The notes under the pieces: generated by a model | The model's input: only the letters and a program-made list of their open reading frames with translations | Told to the model about the DNA's origin: nothing | The model's database searches: none | Part shown: piece by piece, positions 16,777-24,761 of the stretch | Numbering within the stretch: position 1 is the stretch's first letter | Layout: every line of letters starts with the position of its first letter | Program-made: the position numbers and the translations under genes | Source of the DNA: an uncultured Collinsella sp. | Lineage (GTDB): Bacteria > Actinomycetota > Coriobacteriia > Coriobacteriales > Coriobacteriaceae | Reading direction: 5' to 3' | Length of the DNA: 24,852 nucleotides | Assembly: GCA_902494465.1 (NCBI GenBank) | Contig: CABUTH010000006.1 | Span: 1-24,852 of the forward strand

Positions 16777-17922
16777 CTATCTGCTGAGGAAAGTGAGGGA
16801 AAGGAATACGAGCAGCTCGCGGTCGTGTGAATCGCCCATGTCGAGGAGTGCTCGAATACGCCGCAACCGATATCGGACGGTGTTGGGGTGTTGGTGTAGG
16901 CGATCGGCGGTGTCGATGATGTCGCCGCTGCAGTGCACAAAGGCACGTGCCGTTTGGACCAGTTCGGTAGAGTTTTGTGTGTCGTAGCTTTCGATGCGGT
17001 GGCGAAAACCTTGCGCGGTGCGCTCGAACATGGGGTTGGTCTGCGCTGCATAGGAGAAGGCGCCCATGGACAGATCCGACCACTCAAGTCTGCGCGTTCC
17101 GCTCAGATGGGCTTCATTGAGAAGGATTGTTGCCTGACGAATGGAGATATCTGCCTCGCCGAGGGGCACCAGGTCGCCTATGCCGCAGTAGTTGACGCCA
17201 ACTCCTCGAATGGCATTTTCTAGGTCACAGAAGACGCCCTCGTGCTGTTTATCGGTGGCATACGAGACGAAAACGAGCAGCGCATCGTGGTAGCGAAACG
17301 CGCATGCGTTTTGGACATCCTCGTGTCGCTGTCGAAACGAGTCCAGAAAATCGTTGAGGGTGTCTTGAATTGCGTACAGTGAGCAGCGATCATCTTTTTC
17401 GGCAGAGATGGCAATGCAGTGCATCGTCGATCCGGTAAGGCCCGCCAACTTGTTGATCTCTTGTCTTACTTGGGCTTTTGGCTTTCCCGATAGGAGCGTG
17501 TCGACTGCGTCGCTTTTGTCGGATGCGTCGAGATCGCGCTGCAAGAGGTTGAGCGACTCGAATGCGACGCGCTCATGGTAAGCGCCGGAATAGAGATATA
17601 CCGGGACGCCCATGCGTACACTTGCTTGGGCGACTGCATCGGTAAAACATGGCGAGTACACACGTTTAACGGCAATGGCTGCGACACGCCTTTCAATCAT
17701 GGCAATGAGCGACGCGTCGGATAGGTCGGGGTCTTCATAGCAAAAACCAAGATTGGTGAGAATGAACTCGCCGGGCATGTATGCGCTGTAGTCGTTGATT
17801 GAAGGAGGGCAGTCTAAGATACCAACGTTGTAGACGCGGTGCTCCCCGGCATCTTCGATGGGTGCGACTAAATCAATCCGCTCGAATGCCGGTAAGGCCA
17901 AAATGTCGGCAACGGTAATCAT
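16777..17922 (-). CDS. PucR/CdaR-type transcriptional regulator
   Basis: This 381-residue DNA-binding protein has the PucR layout: an N-terminal purine-catabolism-regulator-like sensing domain (about 5-125, starting ITVADILALPAF), a central degenerate GGDEF-like CdaR domain (about 165-285) and a C-terminal helix-turn-helix (about 319-375, with IIDTADRLHQHPNTVRYRLR). Family knowledge: these are ligand-responsive activators of catabolic operons for purines, GABA, sugar acids, proline and similar compounds. The ATG at 17922 follows GGAGG at good spacing. It lies directly upstream of, and on the same strand as, the arcB cluster, with a dyad-rich 330-base gap between, so it is the natural candidate for its regulator. 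Codon use is less GC-biased than arcB, as expected for a weakly expressed regulator. The inducer is unknown. Confidence 0.87.
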   Translation of the reverse strand: MITVADILALPAFERIDLVAPIEDAGEHRVYNVGILDCPPSINDYSAYMPGEFILTNLGFCYEDPDLSDASLIAMIERRVAAIAVKRVYSPCFTDAVAQASVRMGVPVYLYSGAYHERVAFESLNLLQRDLDASDKSDAVDTLLSGKPKAQVRQEINKLAGLTGSTMHCIAISAEKDDRCSLYAIQDTLNDFLDSFRQRHEDVQNACAFRYHDALLVFVSYATDKQHEGVFCDLENAIRGVGVNYCGIGDLVPLGEADISIRQATILLNEAHLSGTRRLEWSDLSMGAFSYAAQTNPMFERTAQGFRHRIESYDTQNSTELVQTARAFVHCSGDIIDTADRLHQHPNTVRYRLRRIRALLDMGDSHDRELLVFLSLTFLSR

Positions 17923-18161
17923 GGATGCCTCCGAACGACGCCGGGTTGCTTGAACTGCTTTGCGATATACGTGATCTTCTCATTGATACAGCATGAAGAC
18001 GCGTGTATTGAAATAGTAGACCATTAATGCCTTACCGCATCGACGGGCAAACAGTTGCTTCGGCGCACGAGCGGGATGATATTAAGCTTTCATTCTGTTT
18101 TTGCGGCGAAGGGGAATGGTCGTCGCATACAGCATGCGATGCGCCGTTTACCACCGCAGGT
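17923..18161. promoter_or_regulatory. Divergent intergenic region
   Basis: The region between the minus-strand regulator and the plus-strand phospholipase-like gene is gene-free. The visible features are TCGCAT(N5)ATGCGA at 18123-18139, a perfect 6-bp dyad, and AT-rich stretches around 17965-18035 where the regulator's promoter should lie on the minus strand. Short plus-strand open frames here lack ribosome binding sites and family features. Confidence 0.35.
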
Positions 18162-18190
18162 TTGGCATGGGCGCGCGGTGGGCATAATGG
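18162..18190 (+). promoter_or_regulatory. Probable promoter of the phospholipase-like gene
   Basis: TTGGCA at 18162-18167 is followed 15 bases later by CATAAT at 18183-18188, within GGTGGGCATAATGG. The GGG-prefixed -10 recurs before two later genes (19216-19226 and 20615-20625), which strengthens all three. Confidence 0.5.
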
Positions 18191-18220
18191 GTGGCATCGA
18201 ATGAAATCGAAAGGATCATT

Positions 18221-19165
18221 ATGCCCGCGCTTATCACCCATCATCTGTTTGGCGAGGAAAGCATCGACCGTCTTCCGCAGGGCGTCATCACGTCCGATGA
18301 AGAGCGCATTGCCTTTATCTTGGGCAACCAAGGCCCCGACCCGTTCTTCTTTCACATTCTGACACCGCGTGTTTCCGACTGCACGCTGCTGGCGCAGGTC
18401 ATGCATCGGTCGCGCATGTCTCGCCAGTTCGCGTGCCTGCGCGACGGCGTGTCGCATCTGCTGCCGCGCGACGCCAGCTTGGGTCGTGCCTTTGCGCTGG
18501 GCCTGCTGTCTCATTACGTGCTCGACCGCAACGCCCACCCCTTTGTCTATGAGCAGCAGTTTGGCATCGTGGAGTCCGATTCAGAGCTTGAGGATTCGAG
18601 CAGTCAGGTCCATGCTGTGATCGAGAGCGACCTGGATGTACTGATGCTGCAGCTTAAACGCGATGGCGCTACGGTCGACGATTACCCGCCGGCGGGCGAG
18701 ATCGTCACCACCGATCGCATCAATCGCGTGGCCGGCGTGCTGATGAGCTATGTTGCCGGACGCGTGTACGGCATTGACATTCCGGCGGGGGAGTACGGTG
18801 CTGCCGTTGCCAATATGCAGCGACTTTACCGCGCGATTGAGCCGGCCGGCTCCGCAAAGACGCGCGCGATCTCGCTGGTTGAGGGCTTGGTGCACGATTA
18901 CTCGCTGCTCGACGGCCTTGCTCATCGCGTGACGACGGAGTTGCCCGAGCGCACCGGTAACCTGGGCCATCTGACATGGAAGAATCCCTTTACCGACGAG
19001 GCCTCGAACGAGAGTTTCCCCGAGGTCTTTGATCGCGCGCTGGGCGATTACGAGTGCACGGTCGCACGTTTTATCGAGACCGGTGACATGGATGCCGTGA
19101 CCAGTCACGTCAACTACAGCGGTCGCGTGCTCAATGCCGATGAGGAGTTCGACCGCGAGGAATAG
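18221..19165 (+). CDS. Zinc-dependent phospholipase C-like protein
   Basis: This 314-residue protein has the metal-ligand pattern of the zinc-dependent phospholipase C / S1-P1 nuclease fold: ITHHLFGEE at the N-terminus (His7, His8), NQGPDPFFFH (Asp40, His45), SHYVLDRNAHPF with the H-x3-D-x3-H spacing (His98, Asp102, His106) and HAVIESDLD (His131, Glu135). No signal peptide or membrane segment is seen, so it appears cytosolic, as with many members of this uncharacterised bacterial group. The start at 18221 is preferred over an in-frame ATG at 18191 because AAAGGA precedes it and the conserved THH then falls at the very N-terminus. It is transcribed from its own promoter, about 100 bases ahead of the MFS gene. 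The enzyme activity is inferred from the fold only. Confidence 0.8.
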   Translation: MPALITHHLFGEESIDRLPQGVITSDEERIAFILGNQGPDPFFFHILTPRVSDCTLLAQVMHRSRMSRQFACLRDGVSHLLPRDASLGRAFALGLLSHYVLDRNAHPFVYEQQFGIVESDSELEDSSSQVHAVIESDLDVLMLQLKRDGATVDDYPPAGEIVTTDRINRVAGVLMSYVAGRVYGIDIPAGEYGAAVANMQRLYRAIEPAGSAKTRAISLVEGLVHDYSLLDGLAHRVTTELPERTGNLGHLTWKNPFTDEASNESFPEVFDRALGDYECTVARFIETGDMDAVTSHVNYSGRVLNADEEFDREE

Positions 19166-19211
19166 GGCCCGTGCGTGCCCCTTTGCCGAATCCTTACCGG
19201 CGGTTCTGGAC

Positions 19212-19226
19212 AATTGGGGTACGATG
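19212..19226 (+). promoter_or_regulatory. Probable -10 element of the MFS transporter gene
   Basis: TTGGGGTACGATGA carries TACGAT (19220-19225) behind a GGGG prefix, the same form as before the genes at 18221 and 20698. It is 41 bases before the start codon. No good -35 is visible. Confidence 0.4.
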
Positions 19227-19266
19227 AACTAACTGCATATCGGGCGAATACGAAGGGTCCCTGTCC

Positions 19267-20526
19267 ATGAAATACACCAAGCTCGAGCGTAACTGGGTTA
19301 TGTATGATGTGGGCAATTCGGCCCTCGTGCTGCTCAATACCTCGGTGGTGCCCATTTACTTTAACGCCATCAATACCGGCGCTTCCTCGGCCGACCTGGT
19401 GGTCGCCTGGGGCAATGCACAGACGATCGCCTCGCTGGTCATCGCCATGCTCATGCCCATTCTGGGCGCACTTGCCGACTACGCTGGCAACAAAATCAAG
19501 TTCTTCTTGGGCTTTTTCCTCACGGGCCTGGTTCTTTGCCTGGCGCAGGCTATCCCAATGTCCGCCATGGCATTTTTGACCGTGTACGTGCTGTGCACCA
19601 TCGGCCTTAACTCTTCTATGACGTTCTACGACGCCATGCTGCCCGACGTTACCACCGACGAGCGCATGGACGCCGTGTCCAGCTCGGGTTATGCCTGGGG
19701 CTACATCGGTTCCACCGTGCCGTTCGTCATCTGCCTGGCGCTCATCATGGGTGGCCCCGCTCTTGGCGTCCCCACCATGCTGGCAACGCGTCTGTCTTTT
19801 ATCATCACTGGTGCCTGGTGGCTCATCTTTACCCTGCCGCTCATTCACACCTATAAGCAAAAGTATGGTCGCGAGCGCGGTCCCGAGGACACCATCGGCC
19901 ACATCGTTGGCGGTGTGTTCTCCGAGGTCGGACACACCATGCGCGAGATCGCCCACAACAAGACCGTGCTGGTCTACATGATTGCGTTCTTCTTCTATAT
20001 CGATGGCGTCCACACGGTCATTTCCATGGCTACCAGCTACGGCTCGGCTTTGGGCATCGATTCGACCCAGCTGGTACTGGCGCTGCTCGTCACGCAGTTC
20101 GTGGCCTTTCCGTCCGCCATCATCTACGGCAAGCTCGCCGGCCGCGTGGGCACGCTCAACATGATCTTGGTGGCAGTCGCCGCCTATATGGGCATTGTGC
20201 TGTTCGCCGCGTTCTTCCTAAAGACCGCCTTTGAGTTTTGGGTGCTTGCCATTATGGTCGGCCTGTTCCAGGGCGGCGTGCAGGCGCTCAGCCGTAGCTA
20301 CTTTGGCCGCATTATCCCCAAGGAAAAATCCAACGAGTACTACGGCTTCTTTGACATCTTCGGTCGCTATGCAAGCGTCATGGGCACTTTCCTAGTGTCG
20401 GTCGTCACCTCGCTGACCGGCAACCCGTCGCTGGGCGTCCTTTCCATTGGCGTGCTGCTGATCGTTGGCTTTATGCTGCTGGTCCGCCTGTCCCGCATGA
20501 CTCGGGCGGCAGAGCATGCCGCATAG
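19267..20526 (+). CDS. MFS transporter, UMF1 / Atg22-like family
   Basis: This 419-residue membrane protein has 12 hydrophobic segments and begins with LERNWVMYDVGNSALVLL, which closely fits the family signature (YDWANSA) of the UMF1 group of the major facilitator superfamily, related to yeast vacuolar effluxer Atg22. The short cytosolic loop after segment 2 (ALADYAGNKIKFF) fits the MFS motif A region, and there is a central loop near residues 200-230 (KQKYGRERGPEDT). A late motif SRSYFGRIIPKEKSNEYYGF is also typical of the family. Start at 19267 has AAGGGT upstream. It sits alone, with its own -10 and a terminator-like stem 115 bases later. Family members are thought to export amino acids or small metabolites; the substrate here is unknown. 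Confidence 0.88.
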   Translation: MKYTKLERNWVMYDVGNSALVLLNTSVVPIYFNAINTGASSADLVVAWGNAQTIASLVIAMLMPILGALADYAGNKIKFFLGFFLTGLVLCLAQAIPMSAMAFLTVYVLCTIGLNSSMTFYDAMLPDVTTDERMDAVSSSGYAWGYIGSTVPFVICLALIMGGPALGVPTMLATRLSFIITGAWWLIFTLPLIHTYKQKYGRERGPEDTIGHIVGGVFSEVGHTMREIAHNKTVLVYMIAFFFYIDGVHTVISMATSYGSALGIDSTQLVLALLVTQFVAFPSAIIYGKLAGRVGTLNMILVAVAAYMGIVLFAAFFLKTAFEFWVLAIMVGLFQGGVQALSRSYFGRIIPKEKSNEYYGFFDIFGRYASVMGTFLVSVVTSLTGNPSLGVLSIGVLLIVGFMLLVRLSRMTRAAEHAA

Positions 20527-20611
20527 GAGCGAGCGGCTATTGTGCCTGTCCACGGTACTCTTTTGGGGTTATCCGCAATAAACATTGCGACTTGCGAGCA
20601 ATGATTTGCCC

Positions 20612-20626
20612 AAGTGGGTATGATGG
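20612..20626 (+). promoter_or_regulatory. Probable -10 element of the glycosyltransferase-kinase-regulator operon
   Basis: AAGTGGGTATGATGG holds TATGAT (20619-20624) with the GTGGG prefix seen at two other genes. It lies 15 bases before the terminator-like stem at 20641, so transcripts starting here would carry that stem in their leader. Confidence 0.45.
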
Positions 20627-20640
20627 AATCAGCTAGGTCG

Positions 20641-20676
20641 CGGGGCGTCGCCTGTGTTTGGCGGCGTCCCGTTTTT
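20641..20676 (+). terminator. Terminator-like stem just before the glycosyltransferase gene
   Basis: CGGGGCGTCGCC (20641-20652) pairs with GGCGGCGTCCCG (20660-20671) with two G-T wobbles, followed by GTTTTTG. It has intrinsic terminator form. It lies 115 bases after the MFS stop and 21 bases before the next ribosome binding region, so it either ends the MFS transcript or attenuates the next operon. Confidence 0.75.
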
Positions 20677-20697
20677 GTGTTGCAGGGAGGGTAAGGC

Positions 20698-21885
20698 ATG
20701 AACGCCACAGTCGTGATTCCAACGTATTGGGCGGGCGATGACGCTTGCGCAAACGCCCCTGGCACCTATGACCATTCGACGCGACTCAACGCCGACAATC
20801 CCGAACTCGACCGCTGCCTGGCCTCGCTTGAGCAGGTGCGCGACATCCCGCGCATCATCCTTTTGGTGGTCTGTCCCGTTTCTGCCACAGCCGATGTGTC
20901 GCTGCGCGTGCACGAGATTGTCGACGCTCATCCTACGCTCAAAGTCACCGTTGTCACCAACACCCAGGCCTCGCGCATCGCAGACCGGGTTGCTCAGATC
21001 GCGCCCAAGGGTTCGGGCGAGTGCGTGAGCCTGCGAGGCTACGGTGCCATCCGCAACATGGGGCTGGCCTGTGCCGCTGTGCTGGGGCATGACGCGGTTA
21101 TCTTTTTGGATGACGATGAGACTGTCATCGACGCCGACTTTATGAAGCGCGCGACCTATGCGTTGGGGCAGCAGACACGTCAGGGCTTGCCGATCTTGGT
21201 CAAGAGCGGCTATTTCTACGATCGCGACGGCTCGCCGTTGGCTCCCACGGACAAGGCGGGCATCTGCCATCGTTGGTGGACCAAGCGCATCGAGTTCAAC
21301 CGTTGGATGAAAAAGGCGCTCTCGGGCACCCGCATCTCGCGCTCCAACTACGTGTGCGGCGGCCTGATGGCCCTGCACGCCCGCGCCTTTACGCGTGTGG
21401 CCTTTGACCCGTTTATCACCCGCGGCGAGGACTTGGATTACCTCTTTAACATGCGCATGTTTGGCTACGACGTGTGGTTCGATAACGAGTGGACCGTGCG
21501 CCATCTGCCTCCGGAGTCCGAAAAGCGCTCACCGCGCTTTATGCAGGATGTATACCGTTGGTACTACGAACGGGCCAAGTTGACATTCGCCGCGCATCAA
21601 AAGGAGCTCATTCCCGTTACGGCGGCATCGCTCATGCCCTACCCGGGCCCGTGGATTTCGCGCGAGCTCGACGACCGCGTGCGCAAGACCGCTATGGTCC
21701 GCAGCGTGTTTACCCGCGAGCATGAGGGCTACCTGCGCATCTGGCGCCATGGTATCGACGAGGCAAAGGCCTATGCGCGCCAAAACGCTGCAAGCTATCT
21801 GCGTTTCCAGAGCTTTTGGCCCAAGATCATGGACGGGCTTTGGCGTGACGCACAACTGATCAGTATCCTGGAGGGGGCCGAATGA
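20698..21885 (+). CDS. GT-A-fold (family 2-like) glycosyltransferase
   Basis: This 395-residue protein begins with NATVVIPTYW, the first strand of GT-A glycosyltransferases. It has AIRNMGLACA (about 117-126), the metal and nucleotide-sugar motif VIFLDDDE (Asp138-140) and ITRGEDLDYLFNMRM, with Glu244/Asp245 as the likely catalytic base region, then WTVRHLPP. No membrane segment or signal peptide is seen, so it is cytosolic and would transfer a sugar from a nucleotide-sugar donor to an unknown acceptor. ATG at 20698 follows GGGAGGG. The gene ends in an ATGA overlap with the histidine kinase gene (its TGA at 21883-21885 overlaps ATG at 21882), so the two are translationally coupled. That pairing suggests its product, perhaps a surface polysaccharide or glycolipid, is tied to the sensor. 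Acceptor unknown. Confidence 0.85.
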   Translation: MNATVVIPTYWAGDDACANAPGTYDHSTRLNADNPELDRCLASLEQVRDIPRIILLVVCPVSATADVSLRVHEIVDAHPTLKVTVVTNTQASRIADRVAQIAPKGSGECVSLRGYGAIRNMGLACAAVLGHDAVIFLDDDETVIDADFMKRATYALGQQTRQGLPILVKSGYFYDRDGSPLAPTDKAGICHRWWTKRIEFNRWMKKALSGTRISRSNYVCGGLMALHARAFTRVAFDPFITRGEDLDYLFNMRMFGYDVWFDNEWTVRHLPPESEKRSPRFMQDVYRWYYERAKLTFAAHQKELIPVTAASLMPYPGPWISRELDDRVRKTAMVRSVFTREHEGYLRIWRHGIDEAKAYARQNAASYLRFQSFWPKIMDGLWRDAQLISILEGAE

Positions 21886-23225
21886 TCGACCGCCGCGCCC
21901 AGCGCGATAGTTCAATATCAATCTTTCGCATCATTGCCGTTGCCTGCGCCATTTGCGTGCTGGTGTACTTTATTTTTGCCTTGGTGACCGGTATCGAGCC
22001 GATCGCCACGGTGATTGCCTGCGCGCTGCTGTGCATCTTTCTGTGCATTTTTATCTTTTTGACGCTCAATCCCGATTCGGTGCGCTCCCAGTACACCGAG
22101 GAGACGCTCTCGGTGGCCTCGGCCATGCTCGAGGACATTAAGGGCGGTCTGACGCGGGAGTCGGCGCGTTTGGTGTGCCGGCGCATTTTGCCCGAGACGC
22201 GCGCCATGACGGTGGCCATCACCGACGAGGACAACGTGCTTGCCTGCGCGGGCGAGTTTGAGGAAAAACTGCTGCCCGATACTCCCATCCACACGCTTGC
22301 CACACGCTACGTTATCGAACATGGCATCGTGCAGTCGTTCAACCGTATGGTGGATGTCGTGGGCTCGGACGGCTCGCACAACCAAGTCCCCGCCGGCATT
22401 ATCGCCCCCATCAAGGTGGGCGATCGTACCGTCGGTACGCTCAAGTTCTACTACAAGACCCCGCGCGCCGTCGACCGTACCCAGTACGCGCTTGCCTCGG
22501 GCTTTGCCGAGATCTTGTCCACACAGCTCGCCATCCACGAGCTCGAGGTGCAAAAGGAGCTCACGGCGCGCGCCGAGGTGCGTGCGCTGCAGGCGCAGAT
22601 TAACCCGCACTTCCTGTTCAACACGCTGAACACCATTGCATCGTTTACGCGCACCGACCCGCTGCGGGCCCGCGAACTGCTTCGTGAGTTCTCATCGTTC
22701 TATCGTGCCACGCTCGACAACTCGGGATCGCTTATTCCGGTCTCGCGCGAGGTCGCACAGACCAAGCGCTACCTTACCTTTGAGAAGGCCCGCTTTGGCG
22801 AGGACCGCGTGCTTGCGACGTTCGATGTGTCCGAGGACGTGGAAGATACGCTGGTGCCGGCGTTCGTGATCCAGCCGATTGTCGAGAACGCCGTGCGTCA
22901 TGGTATGGGCGATGACGACGCCCTGAGGATCGACGTGACCGTTCACCAAGACGGCGAGGATGCAATCTTGATTGCCGTGGCCGATAATGGCGTGGGCATG
23001 GATGAGGGTACCGCCGCCAGACTGTTTGACGAGCGCTCTGCCCGTCCCGACGCCAGCTCTCCCCAGGGTGGCGGCGCCGGTGTGGCCATGCACAATATTT
23101 CGGAGCGCATCCATCGCTTTTTTGGGCCGCACTCCTATACGCGTGTCGAATCGGCGCCGGGCAAGGGCACCAAAGTGCTCCTTCATCTTGATTTGTCAGA
23201 GAGCATTTTTAACATTCAAGAGTAA
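21882..23225 (+). CDS. LytS-like sensor histidine kinase (HisKA_7TM-less, two membrane helices)
   Basis: This 447-residue membrane kinase has two hydrophobic helices near the N-terminus (about 14-36 and 40-62), a short GAF-like domain (about 75-215), and a LytS/YehU-type kinase module: the phospho-acceptor His243 in LQAQINPHFLFNTLNTI, the N box PIVENAVRHGM (Asn336), the G1 box VADNGVGMD (Asp368) and the GGGAGVAMHNI loop around 397-406. Known LytS proteins have a larger 5TM sensor domain in front; here only a hairpin of two helices is present, so sensing may rest on the GAF domain or the membrane itself. It overlaps the glycosyltransferase by 4 bases (ATGA) and the partner regulator follows 72 bases later. 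It would phosphorylate that LytTR regulator. The signal is unknown. Confidence 0.9.
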   Translation: MIDRRAQRDSSISIFRIIAVACAICVLVYFIFALVTGIEPIATVIACALLCIFLCIFIFLTLNPDSVRSQYTEETLSVASAMLEDIKGGLTRESARLVCRRILPETRAMTVAITDEDNVLACAGEFEEKLLPDTPIHTLATRYVIEHGIVQSFNRMVDVVGSDGSHNQVPAGIIAPIKVGDRTVGTLKFYYKTPRAVDRTQYALASGFAEILSTQLAIHELEVQKELTARAEVRALQAQINPHFLFNTLNTIASFTRTDPLRARELLREFSSFYRATLDNSGSLIPVSREVAQTKRYLTFEKARFGEDRVLATFDVSEDVEDTLVPAFVIQPIVENAVRHGMGDDDALRIDVTVHQDGEDAILIAVADNGVGMDEGTAARLFDERSARPDASSPQGGGAGVAMHNISERIHRFFGPHSYTRVESAPGKGTKVLLHLDLSESIFNIQE

Positions 23226-23297
23226 AATAAAAGGCTACGGGCTCAACGTCATGCGACGGATGCCCGGCGTAGTTAGTTGACGAAAGGTTTTATCCCT

Positions 23298-24014
23298 ATG
23301 CTGCGTGCGATGATTGTGGATGATGAGGCGCCGGCTCGCTCGGAGCTTCGCTTCCTGCTCGAGCAAACGGGCAAGATCGGCACGATCACGGAGGCGTCGA
23401 GCGTCCGCTCCGCCATCGAGATGCTTATGGAAAGTCGCGTGGATGTCGTGTTTCTCGATATCTCGATGCCCGGTGCCTCGGGCCTGCAACTTGCCGAGGC
23501 GCTGCATAAGCTCAAAAATCCGCCGGCGATCGTGTTTGTGACTGCGTATAGCGACCATGCGGTCGAGGCATTCGACGTGGATGCCGTCGATTATCTGATG
23601 AAGCCGGTCGAGGAAGCTCGCTTGGATCGCGCGATCGAGAAGGTCATGCAACGCGCCAAGCCGGTTACGGACAGCAAGGTGACCATCGAGCGTATCCCGG
23701 TGGAAAAGGGCGGCCGCAAGGTGCTCATTCCCGTGGACGACATTCGCTTTATCATGGCTAAGGACGATTACTCCTGCATCTATACCGTCGATGATCGCTT
23801 TTTGTCGACGACCTCGCTGGCGCAGTTTGAGGCCAAGCTCTGCGACTTTGGCTTCTTCCGTGTTCACCGCCGCTATATCGTCAACCTGGCGTGCGTCACG
23901 GACGTTGAGACGGTGCCCTCGGGCGCCATCCAGCTGGGCATTACGGGCGTCGACGAACGCGTGCCGGTTTCGCGCCGCCGCGTCGTGCCACTCAAGAAGG
24001 CCCTGAGTCTCTAG
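23298..24014 (+). CDS. LytTR-family response regulator
   Basis: This 238-residue cytosolic regulator has a receiver domain (about 1-120; Asp8, Asp9, phospho-acceptor Asp54 in VVFLDISMPG, Thr82, Lys102) and a C-terminal LytTR DNA-binding domain (about 128-235; IRFIMAKDDYSCIY, FFRVHRRYIVNL, VPVSRRRVVPLK). Family knowledge: LytTR regulators bind direct repeats and control wall metabolism, adhesion or pyruvate and peptide uptake genes. The ATG at 23298 is chosen; a TTG at 23277 would add 7 residues but AAAGG lies between them and suits the ATG. It ends the operon and is followed by a strong terminator. With the kinase just upstream it forms a complete two-component system. Confidence 0.93.
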   Translation: MLRAMIVDDEAPARSELRFLLEQTGKIGTITEASSVRSAIEMLMESRVDVVFLDISMPGASGLQLAEALHKLKNPPAIVFVTAYSDHAVEAFDVDAVDYLMKPVEEARLDRAIEKVMQRAKPVTDSKVTIERIPVEKGGRKVLIPVDDIRFIMAKDDYSCIYTVDDRFLSTTSLAQFEAKLCDFGFFRVHRRYIVNLACVTDVETVPSGAIQLGITGVDERVPVSRRRVVPLKKALSL

Positions 24015-24020
24015 CACACT

Positions 24021-24071
24021 GGCCCCGCAGCCCTGTAGACCCATCGTCTGCGGAGCCGTGGGGCCTTTTTT
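24021..24071 (+). terminator. Rho-independent terminator of the two-component operon
   Basis: GGCCCC (24021-24026) pairs with GGGGCC (24060-24065) and is followed by TTTTTT. An inner stem CCGCAG (24025-24030) with CTGCGG (24048-24053) competes with it, so the region could fold in two ways. It begins 7 bases after the stop codon. Confidence 0.85.
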
Positions 24072-24110
24072 GTATGTATCTGCCGAATCGTTTTTTGCGG
24101 AAGGGATCCC

Positions 24111-24578
24111 ATGAACAGTGCAAGCGCCAAGCGTATCGACATCATCTCGGACACCCACGGCTATCTTTCGCCTGCGCTTCTGGATGAGCTTGAAGGCGCA
24201 GACCTGATTATCCACGCCGGCGACCTCACGTCAGAGATGGACTACGAGCACCTATGCACCATCGCCCCCGTGCGGGCCGTACTGGGCAACAACGATTACT
24301 ACCGCGACTACGGCCCCGATGTAGACCGTCTTGCGCTCTTTACCTACGAAGGCCTCAAATTCGCCGTAGCCCACTACCGCGAAGACCTTCCGGTGGGATC
24401 CGTAGACGTAGCCATCAACGGTCACACCCACGTAACCAAAGAAGCCCAAGTAGGCCGTTGCTTAGTCCTCAACCCGGGCAGCGCCAGCTACCCCAGAGGC
24501 ACCCGAGGCCCCACCATGGCCAGAATGCTAGTAAAAGACGGCAAGATCCTAAGCACCAAATTTATTGATCTAGAGTAA
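24111..24578 (+). CDS. YfcE/MJ0936-type metallophosphoesterase
   Basis: This 155-residue cytosolic protein is a small calcineurin-like phosphodiesterase. The metal-binding motifs appear in order: DIISDTHGY (residues 9-17), IIHAGDLTSE (33-42), LGNNDYYRDY (about 58-67), a conserved His in VAHYRED and INGHTHVTKEA, ending in LNPGSASYPRG, typical of the YfcE/MJ0936 family. Such enzymes cleave phosphodiesters with Mn or Ni; natural substrates are mostly unknown. The ATG at 24111 has GGAAGGGA upstream. Length is typical. The second half shows more A-ending codons than the first. It stands between two terminators and is a single gene. Confidence 0.92.
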   Translation: MNSASAKRIDIISDTHGYLSPALLDELEGADLIIHAGDLTSEMDYEHLCTIAPVRAVLGNNDYYRDYGPDVDRLALFTYEGLKFAVAHYREDLPVGSVDVAINGHTHVTKEAQVGRCLVLNPGSASYPRGTRGPTMARMLVKDGKILSTKFIDLE

Positions 24579-24587
24579 CCACAACAA

Positions 24588-24617
24588 AAGCGGGGGATGC
24601 AAATGCGTCCCCCGTTT
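24588..24617 (+). terminator. Terminator after the phosphodiesterase gene
   Basis: CGGGGGATGC (24591-24600) pairs with GCGTCCCCCG (24605-24614), with one wobble pair and a 4-base loop AAAT. The flanks AAAAG and TTTCC allow action on both strands. Confidence 0.75.
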
Positions 24618-24761
24618 CCATTTGAGCCAAAGGCAGAGCTTCAACAAAAACAATCAGACCAACCCCGCCGAGGAGCACGCGGGCTAGCCGCGCAGCGGCG
24701 CACGCCCGCAAAACTGGTTGAATAATGTGACGGCAGGGAGGGCTTCCGGGGCTGAGGGCGG

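Noticed and set aside
23277..23297. TTG start adding seven residues to the response regulator
   Set aside because: The ribosome binding site AAAGG at 23283-23287 lies inside that extension and suits the ATG at 23298.
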